From Planobispora longispora (GTDB lineage Bacteria > Actinomycetota > Actinomycetes > Streptosporangiales > Streptosporangiaceae), in NCBI RefSeq assembly GCF_016863135.1, contig NZ_BOOH01000052.1, positions 62,001 through 126,000 on the forward strand: a DNA stretch of 64,000 nucleotides. The letters are read 5' to 3'. The position numbers were made by a program, and so were the translations under genes. Below are positions 31,773 through 41,178 of this stretch, piece after piece (within the stretch, counting starts at the first letter, position 1; each line of letters starts with the position of its first letter). The notes beneath the pieces are model-generated. The model did no database searches and was not told the DNA's origin. It saw only the letters and a program-made list of their open reading frames with translations.

Positions 31773-32864
31773 GTGACGCTGGTTCTCGATGGCGTTGGCG
31801 TCCGGCAGCGCGGAGAGATCTGGCTCGACGACATCACCCTCGAATTACCGGCCGGAATGACGGTCCTCATCGGTCCGCTGGCGGCGGGGAAGACGACGTT
31901 GATGAGGGTCGCGGCAGGATTGCTCCCGCCGACGTCCGGGCGCGTCCTGGTCGACGGGAAAGACGTCACGCCGGTCTCGGTGCGGAAAAGATCAGTGGCC
32001 TTCGTCTATCAGCAGTTCATCAACTATCCGTCGTTGACGGTGTACGAGAACATCGCCTCCCCGCTGCGCATGGACCGCTCCTTCCCGAAGAAGGAGATCG
32101 ACCGGCGGGTGCGTGAGGTGGCCGGGCTCATGGGCATCGGCGAACTGCTCGGGCGCAGGCCCGCCGAGCTCTCCGGCGGGCAGCAGCAGCGCACCGCCAT
32201 CGCCCGGGCGCTGGCCCGCCCCGTCGACGTGCTGCTGCTGGACGAGCCGCTGGCGAACCTCGACTACAAGCTCCGGGAACAGCTGCGCGCCGACCTGAAG
32301 GACATGTTCGCGGGCTCGCCGGGCGTGGTCCTGTACTCCACCGCCGATCCGGCCGAGGCGCTGACCTTCGCGGCGCCGACGGTGGTCCTGGGCGAGGGCC
32401 GGGTCCAGCACGCCGGCGACGTGGCGGACATGTACGACCGGCCGCCGACGCTGGCCGTCGCCGCGACCCTCAGCGACCCGCCGCTGAACCTCCTGCCGGG
32501 CGTCGTCCGCGACGGCCGGATCGAGTGCCTCGGGGCCTCCTTCCCGGCGCCCGGGGCGCAGGACTCCGGCCGCCCCGTCGTCCTCGGGGTCCGCCCCCAT
32601 CAGGTGACCATCGAGCGGACCGGCCCCGGCGGGCTGGAGTTCCCCGCGGAGATCCGGCTCGCGGAGGTGACGGGGAGCACGACGTTCCTGCACCTGCTCC
32701 TGCCCGACCGGCGGCACCTCGTCGCCCAGCTGCCCGGCACCCAGCTGTTCACTCCGGGGGAGCCGGCGGTGGCCTACGTGGACCCCGCGCACGTCTTCGT
32801 CTTCGACGAGGCCGGCGGGAGCCTGCTCGCCGCGTCGGCGGCGGAGGTCGATCTGCATGGCTGA
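31773..32864 (+). CDS. glpS: glycerol-type ABC transporter ATP-binding protein GlpS
   Basis: A 363-aa sugar-type (MalK/UgpC group) ATPase. Walker A is GPLAAGKTT, Q-loop VYQQFINYPSLTVYENIASP, signature ELSGGQQQRTAIARAL, Walker B VLLLDEPLANLDYKLREQ; the D/H-loop region LYSTADPAEALTF lacks the usual His (T-A-D). A TOBE-type regulatory domain occupies about residues 235-355. The unusual H-loop and partner order match GlpS of the rhizobial glycerol importer. GTG 31773 has GGGAGG upstream. It overlaps glpT by 8 bp and should form a heterodimer with it. Confidence 0.82.
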   Translation: MTLVLDGVGVRQRGEIWLDDITLELPAGMTVLIGPLAAGKTTLMRVAAGLLPPTSGRVLVDGKDVTPVSVRKRSVAFVYQQFINYPSLTVYENIASPLRMDRSFPKKEIDRRVREVAGLMGIGELLGRRPAELSGGQQQRTAIARALARPVDVLLLDEPLANLDYKLREQLRADLKDMFAGSPGVVLYSTADPAEALTFAAPTVVLGEGRVQHAGDVADMYDRPPTLAVAATLSDPPLNLLPGVVRDGRIECLGASFPAPGAQDSGRPVVLGVRPHQVTIERTGPGGLEFPAEIRLAEVTGSTTFLHLLLPDRRHLVAQLPGTQLFTPGEPAVAYVDPAHVFVFDEAGGSLLAASAAEVDLHG

Positions 32865-34184
32865 CATCCGCCTGGAGGGCGTGTCGCACAGCTACGACGG
32901 GGGCCGGACGTGGGCGCTGAAGCCGATGACGTGGACCTGGCGGAGCGACCGGGCCTACGCCCTGCTCGGCCCGAGCGGGTGCGGCAAGACCACGCTCCTG
33001 AACATCATCTCGGGCCTGATCTCGCCGACGACGGGACGGATCTGGCTCGGTGACCGCGAGGTCACCGCGGTGCCGACCGCGGGCCGCAACATCGCCCAGG
33101 TCTTCCAGTTCCCGGTCCTGTACGAGCAGATGTCGGTGTACGACAACCTCGCCTTCCCGCTGCGCAACCGCGGCTATCCCCGCGCGGAGGTCGATCGGAG
33201 GGTCCGTACGGTCTCCCGCATGCTCGGGCTGGACGGCCACCTCGGGCACAGATCACGGCGGCTGGACCCGGGCCGCCAGCAGATCGTCTGCGTGGGCCGC
33301 GGGCTGGTCCGCCCCGACGTCGCGGCGGTGCTGCTCGACGAGCCCCTCACCGTGATCGATCCTGCGCTGAAGTGGACGCTGCGCAGCAAGCTCAAGGAGA
33401 TCCACCGCGACACCGGCCACACGCTCATCTACGTCACCCACGACCAGACCGAGGCCCTGACCTTCGCCGACGAGGTGGTCGTCCTCAAGGACGGGGAGAT
33501 CGTGCAGGCGGGCGAGCCGACCGAACTGTTCCTGACGCCCGCCCACGAGTTCGTCGGCCACTTCATCGGCTCGCCCGGGATGAACGTGGTGCCCGCCGAG
33601 ATCGCCGGCGGCGTGGTCAGGATCGGCGGGACGGCCGTCGGGCGCGCCGCGGGCGAGAACGGCGACCTCCCGCCGGGACCCGTGCGGATCGGCGTCCGCC
33701 CGGAGTTCGTCCGGATCGCCGACGGGCGGGACGCGGCGGACCGGAACACCGGGGCGAGGGCGGCCCCGGGCCTGCGGGTACGGATCACCGGCGTGGACCG
33801 CATGGGGTCCTACCACCTCGTGCACGCCCGGGCGGACGGCCACGCCCTCGTCTCCAAGACCGATCCCGGCTCCCGGCACGACCCGGGCGCCGCCGTGTTC
33901 TTCCGGTTCGATCCCGGCCGGGCGTTCCTGTTCCGGGACGAGGTCCGGTGCGGGACGCTCGCGCCGCTCGACGGGCCTGCCGAAAGGCCGCCCGAAGGGC
34001 TGCGAGAAGGGCCCGGAGAAGGACGCGGAGAAGGGCCGGAAGCGGGGCTGCGCGAAGAACCTCACGCAGGACACCGCGAAGAACCCCGTGCGCACCGCGA
34101 AGAACCTCACGCAGGACACCGCGAAGAACCCCGTGCGCACCGCGAAGAACCTCGTGAGGGACACCGCGAAGGGAGGGAGGGAGC

Positions 34185-34188
<4 letters not shown>
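32857..34188 (+). CDS. glpT: glycerol-type ABC transporter ATP-binding protein GlpT
   Basis: A 443-aa ATPase. Walker A GPSGCGKTT, Q-loop VFQFPVLYEQMSVYDNLAFP, Walker B AVLLDEPLTVIDPALKW and a normal H-loop YVTHDQTEALTF are present, but the signature motif is degenerate (RRLDPGRQQIVCVGRGL instead of LSGGQ), as in GlpT relatives. With GlpS lacking its H-loop His, each subunit would complement the other. The last about 75 residues form an Arg/Glu/His-rich tail with a 15-aa repeat (REEPHAGHREEPRAH) that relatives lack. Stop and glpP start overlap (GTGA). Confidence 0.82.
34051..34165 (+). repeat. 45-bp in-frame tandem repeat in the glpT tail
   Basis: Copies at 34051-34095 and 34096-34140 are identical, with a partial third to about 34165. 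Each encodes 15 residues rich in Arg, Glu and His and is itself built of related 24- and 21-bp halves. Confidence 0.9.
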
Positions 34189-35189
<1,001 letters not shown>

Positions 35190-35194
35190 GCACC

Positions 35195-36052
<858 letters not shown>

Positions 36053-36054
36053 CC

Positions 36055-36330
36055 ATGATCGAGTGGATGGTGTGGACCCCTCCCACGGCCCTGGTGTTCG
36101 CCGGGCTGGCCCTGCTGCTGGCCGGGATGACGGTGTGGGCCAGGATCTCGCCGCCGGTGGCGCGGCGCGGCTTCCTGCGGATCGAGACCGACCGGGGCGA
36201 CCGGCTGTACATCGGCCTGATCAGCGCGGCGGTCGTGCTGACCGTGTGGATCGCCGTCACCGACCTGTCGATGTGGCTGGCGCTGGCGTGCGCGCTGCTG
36301 GTCCTCCTGGTGATCGGCAGATGGGGATGA
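36055..36330 (+). CDS. glpU: GlpU-like small membrane protein (DUF2160)
   Basis: A 91-aa protein with three hydrophobic segments (about residues 8-30, 52-70, 72-88): TPPTALVFAGLALLLAGMTV, IGLISAAVVLTVWIAVTDLS, MWLALACALLVLLVIGRWG. Between them, RGFLRIETDRGDRLYIGL is the conserved DUF2160 string. In rhizobial glycerol operons a protein of this kind sits between the permeases and the binding protein, exactly as here. Its role is unknown; presumably it is an accessory part of the transporter. Confidence 0.82.
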   Translation: MIEWMVWTPPTALVFAGLALLLAGMTVWARISPPVARRGFLRIETDRGDRLYIGLISAAVVLTVWIAVTDLSMWLALACALLVLLVIGRWG

Positions 36331-36381
36331 CCCGAGAGGCGACGCCGGCCTGAGAAACGCTGGCCTGAGAGGAGTCAGACG

Positions 36382-38172
36382 ATGTCGTTAACACTCAAGA
36401 GAACACTCAGGAGGCGGGCGGTCGTCGTCCTGTCCGTTCTCGGGCTGATGGCCGCGGCGGCGTGCGCCCAGGATGACGAGGGAGGAAGACCCGCGGGCGA
36501 GTTCGACGAGGCGAACGCCAAGGCGGCGGCGCAGCGCTGGGTCACCCGGGAATTCACCCCGAGCACGCTCTCACGCGACCAGCAGCTCGCGGAGATGGAC
36601 TGGTTCACCAAGGCCGCGGCGCCGTACCGCGGCATGGAGATCAACGTGGTCTCCGAGACCATCACCACGCACGAGTACGAGTCGCAGCAGCTCGCCAAGG
36701 CGTTCACCGAGATCACCGGGATCAGGCTCAAGCACGACCTGATCCAGGAGGGCGACGTCATCGAGAAGCTCCAGACCCAGATCCAGGGCGACCAGAACAT
36801 CTACGACGCCTACGTCAACGACTCCGACCTCATCGGCACCCACTCCCGCGGCGCCTACGTGCTGCCGCTCTCGGACTACATGGCCGGTGAGGGCAAGGCG
36901 GTCACCTCGCCCACACTCGACATCGAGGACTTCATCGGCATCAGCTTCACGACCGGGCCGGACAAGAAGATCTACCAGCTCCCCGACCAGCAGTTCGCGA
37001 ACCTCTACTGGTTCCGCTACGACTGGTTCACCGACGAGAAGATCAAGAAGCAGTTCAAGGACGCCTACGGGTACGACCTGGGCGTCCCGGTCAACTGGGC
37101 CGCCTACGAGGACATCGCCGACTTCTTCACCAACAAGGTGAACGGCGACGGCACCGTCGACGGCAAGAAGGTCTACGGCCACATGGACTACGGGCGCAAG
37201 GACCCGTCCCTGGGCTGGCGCTTCACCGACGCCTGGTTGTCCATGGCCGGCAACGGCGATCCGGGCATCCCCAACGGGCTGCCGGTGGACGACTGGGGCA
37301 TCCGGGTGGAGGACTGCCGCCCGGTCGGCTCGTCGGTGAGCCGCGGCGGCGACACCAACGGCCCGGCGTCGGTGTACGCCCTGACCAAGTACGTGGACTG
37401 GCTGAAGCGGTTCGCGCCGAAGGAGGCGGCCGGGATGAACTTCAGCGAGGCCGGTCCGGTCCCGGCGCAGGGCAACATCGCGCAGCAGATCTTCTGGTAT
37501 ACCGCCTTCACCGCCGACATGACCAAGCCGGGGCTGCCGGTCGTCAACGAGGACGGAACGCCCAAGTGGCGCATGGCGCCCAGCCCGCACGGCGCGTACT
37601 GGAAGGACGGGAACAAGCTGGGCTACCAGGACGCCGGCTCGTGGACCCTGCTGAAGAACACCCCCAAGGAGCGCCGGGCCGCGGCGTGGCTGTACGCCCA
37701 GTTCGTCACCTCCAAGACGGTCTCGCTGAAGAAGTCCATCGTCGGGCTGACCTTCATCCGGGACACCGACGTCAAGAGCGACTACTTCTCGGAGAACGCC
37801 GCCAAGTACGGCGGGCTGATCGAGTTCTACCGCTCGCCCGCCCGCGTGCAGTGGACCCCGACCGGGACCAACGTGCCCGACTACCCGAGACTGGCCCAGC
37901 TGTGGTGGCAGAACGTCGCCACCGCGGTGACCGGGGAGACGACGCCCCAGCAGTCGATGGACAACCTCGCCAAGCAGCAGGACGACATCCTGTCCCGGCT
38001 GGAGCGCCGCGGGTACGGCGGCGCCTGCGCGCCCAAGCTGAACCCCGAGCAGAACCCCCAGCACTGGCTGGACCAGCCGGGCGCCCCGGTGCCGAAGCTC
38101 GCCGACGAGCGGGGCAAGCCGGAGACGCTCGACTACGACAAGCTGCTCGCGCAGTGGAAGAACGCCGACTGA
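36382..38172 (+). CDS. glpV: glycerol-type ABC transporter substrate-binding protein GlpV
   Basis: A 596-aa exported lipoprotein, with signal RTLRRRAVVVLSVLGLMA and lipobox AAAAC. The mature fold begins AQRWVTREFTPSTLSRDQQL and shows MEINVVSETITTHEYESQQL, VYGHMDYGRKDPSLGWRFTD, AWLSMAGNGDPGIPNGLPVD and FWYTAFTADMTKPGLPVV, which are characteristic of the GlpV family (about 570-600 aa, larger than typical sugar-binding proteins). Substrate by family is glycerol; no catabolic gene (glpK/glpD) lies in the window to confirm it. It has a 51-bp gap after glpU and a GC hairpin after the stop. Confidence 0.84.
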   Translation: MSLTLKRTLRRRAVVVLSVLGLMAAAACAQDDEGGRPAGEFDEANAKAAAQRWVTREFTPSTLSRDQQLAEMDWFTKAAAPYRGMEINVVSETITTHEYESQQLAKAFTEITGIRLKHDLIQEGDVIEKLQTQIQGDQNIYDAYVNDSDLIGTHSRGAYVLPLSDYMAGEGKAVTSPTLDIEDFIGISFTTGPDKKIYQLPDQQFANLYWFRYDWFTDEKIKKQFKDAYGYDLGVPVNWAAYEDIADFFTNKVNGDGTVDGKKVYGHMDYGRKDPSLGWRFTDAWLSMAGNGDPGIPNGLPVDDWGIRVEDCRPVGSSVSRGGDTNGPASVYALTKYVDWLKRFAPKEAAGMNFSEAGPVPAQGNIAQQIFWYTAFTADMTKPGLPVVNEDGTPKWRMAPSPHGAYWKDGNKLGYQDAGSWTLLKNTPKERRAAAWLYAQFVTSKTVSLKKSIVGLTFIRDTDVKSDYFSENAAKYGGLIEFYRSPARVQWTPTGTNVPDYPRLAQLWWQNVATAVTGETTPQQSMDNLAKQQDDILSRLERRGYGGACAPKLNPEQNPQHWLDQPGAPVPKLADERGKPETLDYDKLLAQWKNAD

Positions 38173-38201
38173 CCCGCCCCGGCCCCGACTCCAGCCCCGC
38201 T

Positions 38202-38230
38202 CCCGGCCCGCATCGTCGTTCCGGGCCGGG
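38202..38230 (+). terminator. GC hairpin after glpV
   Basis: CCCGGCCCG (38202-38210) and CGGGCCGGG (38222-38230), loop 11 nt, 30 bp after the glpV stop. Confidence 0.6.
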
Positions 38231-38313
38231 GCCGCGGGCTGGTGTCCCGTTATGTCCGCGATCAGTTGGGCATCGAGGGGGGTGACAGGGAAAAGCCGCA
38301 GGTAGGAATGGTC

Positions 38314-38910
38314 ATGAACAAGCGAGCACCGCACGGGACGGCTCCTCGGACCGAGGAGGACAGGGAGCGGGAGAAGGCGAGGGAGGAGTACAAGGGCACC
38401 ACCTTCGACCCCGAGCTGCACAACATGGGCGGGGACGTCGGCCCCGCGTCGATCCGCGGCTCCAACGCCAAGCCGGGCGGACGTCCGTACGACGACGCCG
38501 AACCCAAGAGCGGCTGGTCCGAGCCCATGGGATACGTCACCGGCCGGGACGACGAGTCGCCGGCGACGGCGGGGTCGGACGAGAAGGCGGTCGGGGCGCG
38601 GACGGACGAGATAGAGGGTCACATCGAGACGATCGCCGGCCCCAGCCCGCATCCCATGCCTCCGGGGACGGACGGTCCTCGCGGCACCCCGCAGGACGCC
38701 GCCCGCCGGGCGAAGGGTCCGGTGGAGGACGGCCCGGACGACGACGGGCCTCGCCCCGGTCGCACCGCCCCGCCCAGGGAGGGACATGTGGGAGCCGACC
38801 TGGACTGGGTCGACTCCGACGAGGACGACCCGGACGGCGGGTCCGGCCGGACGTCGGAAGGGGACGGCGGCTACCTCCCCGGGGAGGCGACCGGCCGCCC
38901 CGGCAGGTGA
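38314..38910 (+). CDS. hypothetical acidic, disordered hydrophilic protein
   Basis: A 198-aa protein rich in Asp, Glu, Gly and Pro with no predicted membrane segment or fold. It starts MNKRAPHGTAPRTEEDRERE and includes TFDPELHNMGGDVGPASIRG and EPKSGWSEPMGYVTGRDD. The composition resembles stress-associated hydrophilic proteins, but I do not recognise the family. ATG 38314 is 6 nt after the AGGTAGGA ribosome site; ATG 38308 is closer. It is followed by three hairpins in a row. Confidence 0.6.
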   Translation: MNKRAPHGTAPRTEEDREREKAREEYKGTTFDPELHNMGGDVGPASIRGSNAKPGGRPYDDAEPKSGWSEPMGYVTGRDDESPATAGSDEKAVGARTDEIEGHIETIAGPSPHPMPPGTDGPRGTPQDAARRAKGPVEDGPDDDGPRPGRTAPPREGHVGADLDWVDSDEDDPDGGSGRTSEGDGGYLPGEATGRPGR

Positions 38911-38916
38911 GGCGCG

Positions 38917-38996
38917 GCCGCCCCGGATCCGATCCGGGGCGGCGATCCCGACACGGAAGCCGGGGTCCGTGTCGGCGGGCGGGGCCTTCCGGCCCC
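38917..38996 (+). terminator. triple hairpin terminator region
   Basis: Three consecutive perfect inverted repeats: 13-bp arms GCCGCCCCGGATC/GATCCGGGGCGGC (38917-38943), 10-bp arms CCGACACGGA/TCCGTGTCGG (38948-38975) and 6-bp arms GGGGCC/GGCCCC (38981-38996). Confidence 0.7.
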
Positions 38997-39006
38997 TACA
39001 TAGAAG

Positions 39007-39033
39007 TTGACTTATATAAGTCGCTGTTATTAT
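39007..39033 (+). promoter_or_regulatory. ArsR-gene promoter with palindromic operator, probably leaderless
   Basis: TTGACT (39007-39012) is a -35 and TATTAT (39028-39033) a -10. GACTTATATAAGTC (39009-39022), a perfect 14-bp palindrome, fills the space between them. The GTG start at 39043 is about 10 bp after the -10 with no ribosome site, so the message may be leaderless. Confidence 0.6.
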
Positions 39034-39042
39034 TTTGATGGC

Positions 39043-39414
39043 GTGCACGCGTTCAACGTGCTCGGGGACCCGGTGCGCCGCAGGATCCTCGAGCTGCTCG
39101 CCGACGGCGAGATGACCTCGGGTGAGGTGTGCGGGACCGTCCAGCGGGAGTTCGGCATCTCGCAGCCCGCCGTCTCGCAGCATCTCAAGGTGCTGCGGGA
39201 GAGCGGCTTCGCGACGGTGCGGGCTGAGGGCACCCGGCGCCTCTACGCGGTGAACTCCGACCCGTTGCGCGAGGTCGACGTGTGGCTCGATCGTTTCCGG
39301 CGCTTCTGGACCCCCCATCTGGACGCGCTGGAGACGGAACTGGCCAGGGGCAGGCGCGAACGCCGCCTCCGCGACTCCGATGAGGACCCCGCCCGGAAGG
39401 GGAAGAGTTCATGA
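39043..39414 (+). CDS. ArsR-family winged-helix regulator
   Basis: A 123-aa ArsR/SmtB repressor. It starts HAFNVLGDPVRRRILELLAD and has the recognition helix ISQPAVSQHLKVLRESGFAT with the wing VRAEGTRRLYAVNSDPLREV. No cysteine metal site is seen in the recognition helix. GTG 39043 fits the family's usual start; the longer frame runs through the operator. Its stop overlaps the start of the SRPBCC gene (ATGA). Such ArsR/AHSA1 pairs are common; the inducer is unknown. Confidence 0.87.
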   Translation: MHAFNVLGDPVRRRILELLADGEMTSGEVCGTVQREFGISQPAVSQHLKVLRESGFATVRAEGTRRLYAVNSDPLREVDVWLDRFRRFWTPHLDALETELARGRRERRLRDSDEDPARKGKSS

Positions 39415-40064
39415 TCGACGTCACCCACCAGATCAACGCCGCCCGGCGGAAGGTCGGCACGCGCGTGCTGGAGGCGGGGGAGGCGCGCACCGTGACGATC
39501 AGCCGGACCTACGACGCCCCCGTCGACGATGTCTGGGACGCCTGCACCAACCCCGAGCGCATCCCCCGGTGGTTCCTGCCCGTCTCGGGCGAGCTCCGGC
39601 TCGGCGGCCGGTACCAGATCGAAGGCAACGCCGGCGGGAAGATCGAGCGCTGCGACCCGCCCACGGGCTTCTCCGCCACCTGGGAGTACGGAGACGAGGT
39701 CAGCTGGATCGAGGTCCTGCTGACCCCCGGCTCCGAGGGCGGGACGCTCCTGGTCCTGGAGCACATCGCCCACGTCGACGACACGCGGTGGGCCGAGTTC
39801 GGCCCCGGCGCGGTCGGCGTCGGCTGGGACCTGATGATCCTGGGACTCGACGGCTACCTGTCCGCCTCCGAGAGCAGGGTGACCCCGCAGGAGGCCGAGG
39901 CCTGGAGCCTCTCCGAGGAGGGCAGGCGGTTCGCGGCGCTCAGCAGCCGGCGGTGGTGCGAGGCGAACATCGCCGCGGGCGCCGACGAGGCCGCCGCGCG
40001 GGCGGCCGGGGAGCGCGTCACGGCCTTCTACACCACCGTCCCGGACGAGCCGCCCGGATCGTGA
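39411..40064 (+). CDS. SRPBCC (AHSA1-like) domain protein
   Basis: A 217-aa protein. The AHSA1 fold reads EARTVTISRTYDAPVDDVWD, ACTNPERIPRWFLPVSGELR, LGGRYQIEGNAGGKIERCDP and SWIEVLLTPGSEGGTLLVLE. The last about 60 residues form an extra helical segment (EGRRFAALSSRRWCEANIAA). It is coupled to the ArsR gene and is likely repressed by it. The hydrophobic pocket suggests ligand binding; the function is not known. Confidence 0.85.
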   Translation: MIDVTHQINAARRKVGTRVLEAGEARTVTISRTYDAPVDDVWDACTNPERIPRWFLPVSGELRLGGRYQIEGNAGGKIERCDPPTGFSATWEYGDEVSWIEVLLTPGSEGGTLLVLEHIAHVDDTRWAEFGPGAVGVGWDLMILGLDGYLSASESRVTPQEAEAWSLSEEGRRFAALSSRRWCEANIAAGADEAAARAAGERVTAFYTTVPDEPPGS

Positions 40065-40075
40065 CCGGGCGGCTC
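40047..40075. terminator. bidirectional terminator spanning both convergent stops
   Basis: GAGCCGCCCGG (40047-40057) and CCGGGCGGCTC (40065-40075), 7-nt loop. It contains the TGA of the SRPBCC gene and touches the stop of the DUF2000-type gene. Confidence 0.65.
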
Positions 40076-40550
40076 AGCGCAGCAGGGGGAGCCTGCCGGT
40101 GAGGCGTTCCACGTCCGGGCGGGAACCGAACAGGCTCACGGCGTGGTAGGCCAGGTCCTCGCTCCGGGTGCGGGCGAGCTCGTCCAGGTAGTCGCGGTAG
40201 ACATTGGTCCGCTGGGCGATCGTGGCCATGTCCGTGACCAGCAGGTCCGGTACGGCCGCCGCCTCCGCCGCGACCCGGCGGACGACGGCGGCCGGGGCGG
40301 CCAGCACCGCGCAGCCGGTCCAGGGCAGCCCCGGATGCGCGCGGCCCGAGGCGTCGGCGCCGCCCGCGCCCAGGATCGCCGGCACGGCGTTGCCGACGGA
40401 CGCGGCCAGGCAGGCCACGGCGTTGGCCTGGAGCCCGCGCGGCAGGTCCCGGTCGACCAGGATCGCCCACTTCACCGGCAGCTCCCGGGTGGGCAGGTCG
40501 GGACGGTAGCCGAAGTCGGCCGTCCAGCTCTCCAGAACGGTCATCTGCAT
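40074..40550 (-). CDS. DUF2000 family protein
   Basis: A 158-aa protein of the DUF2000 group (unknown function). It shows LPVKWAILVDRDLPRGLQAN, AVACLAASVGNAVPAILGAG and DLLVTDMATIAQRTNVYRDY, ending LAYHAVSLFGSRPDVERLTG. ATG 40550 has GGAGG 6 nt upstream. It is divergent from an Lrp-type gene with an operator between, so that regulator probably controls it. Confidence 0.7.
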   Translation of the reverse strand: MQMTVLESWTADFGYRPDLPTRELPVKWAILVDRDLPRGLQANAVACLAASVGNAVPAILGAGGADASGRAHPGLPWTGCAVLAAPAAVVRRVAAEAAAVPDLLVTDMATIAQRTNVYRDYLDELARTRSEDLAYHAVSLFGSRPDVERLTGRLPLLR

Positions 40551-40618
40551 CCCCTTCCTCCGAATTTCAGGAAGGAACATCGCACCTTCGCCGATGAAGT
40601 CTCAACGTGAGATGTCGG

Positions 40619-40639
40619 ATTCCGAAGAAAATTCGGAAT
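40619..40639. promoter_or_regulatory. 8-bp inverted repeat operator next to the Lrp gene
   Basis: ATTCCGAA (40619-40626) and TTCGGAAT (40632-40639) with 5-bp spacer, in the divergent gap between DUF2000 and Lrp genes. It overlaps the first possible ATG of the Lrp frame, favouring the start at 40659. Confidence 0.6.
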
Positions 40640-40658
40640 GTCATGGCACCATGCGTCC

Positions 40659-41153
40659 ATGGACGAAGTTGATGCGGCCATCCTGGCCGAGCTGCAGCGC
40701 GACGGCCGCCAGACCAACCGGGAGCTGGCCGAGCGCATCGGCGTGGCCGCGTCCACCTGTCTGGAGCGGGTGCGCTCCCTGCGGAACAGGGGAGTGATCG
40801 AGGGCTTCCACGCCGAGGTCAACCTCGCCGCCATGGGCCGCCCGGTCCAGGCGCTCATCCACGTCCGGCTCCACCCGAAGATCCGCGAGTCGGTGGAGGC
40901 GTTCCGCGACTACGTCACCGCGCTGCCCGAGACCCTCGCGGTCTTCGTGGTGTCCGGCGGCGACGACTTCATCATCCAGGTGGCCGTGCGGGACACCGGC
41001 CACCTGCGCGACTTCGTCCTCGACCACGTCGCCCGGCACCGCACCATCGCCGACGTCCGCACCTCCCTGGTCTACGACCACATCCGTAAGACCTCGGTGG
41101 AGGAGCTCCCGCCGGAGCGGCCGAGCCCGCCCCGGACGGGCCGCCGCAGATGA
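40659..41153 (+). CDS. Lrp/AsnC-family transcriptional regulator
   Basis: A 164-aa single-domain Lrp regulator. HTH: DEVDAAILAELQRDGRQTNR, then LAERIGVAASTCLERVRSLR; RAM domain: PVQALIHVRLHPKIRESVEA, TLAVFVVSGGDDFIIQVAVR and ADVRTSLVYDHIRK. ATG 40659 is used since the earlier ATG lies in the operator. It probably regulates itself and the divergent DUF2000-type gene. Confidence 0.88.
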   Translation: MDEVDAAILAELQRDGRQTNRELAERIGVAASTCLERVRSLRNRGVIEGFHAEVNLAAMGRPVQALIHVRLHPKIRESVEAFRDYVTALPETLAVFVVSGGDDFIIQVAVRDTGHLRDFVLDHVARHRTIADVRTSLVYDHIRKTSVEELPPERPSPPRTGRRR

Positions 41154-41178
41154 CCGCCCCGGTCCGGGCCGGGACCCT

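Noticed and set aside
36571-39318. Very long minus-strand open frame opposite glpV and its neighbours
   Set aside because: No family features; it spans several genes and terminators on the opposite strand. It results from third-position G/C bias.
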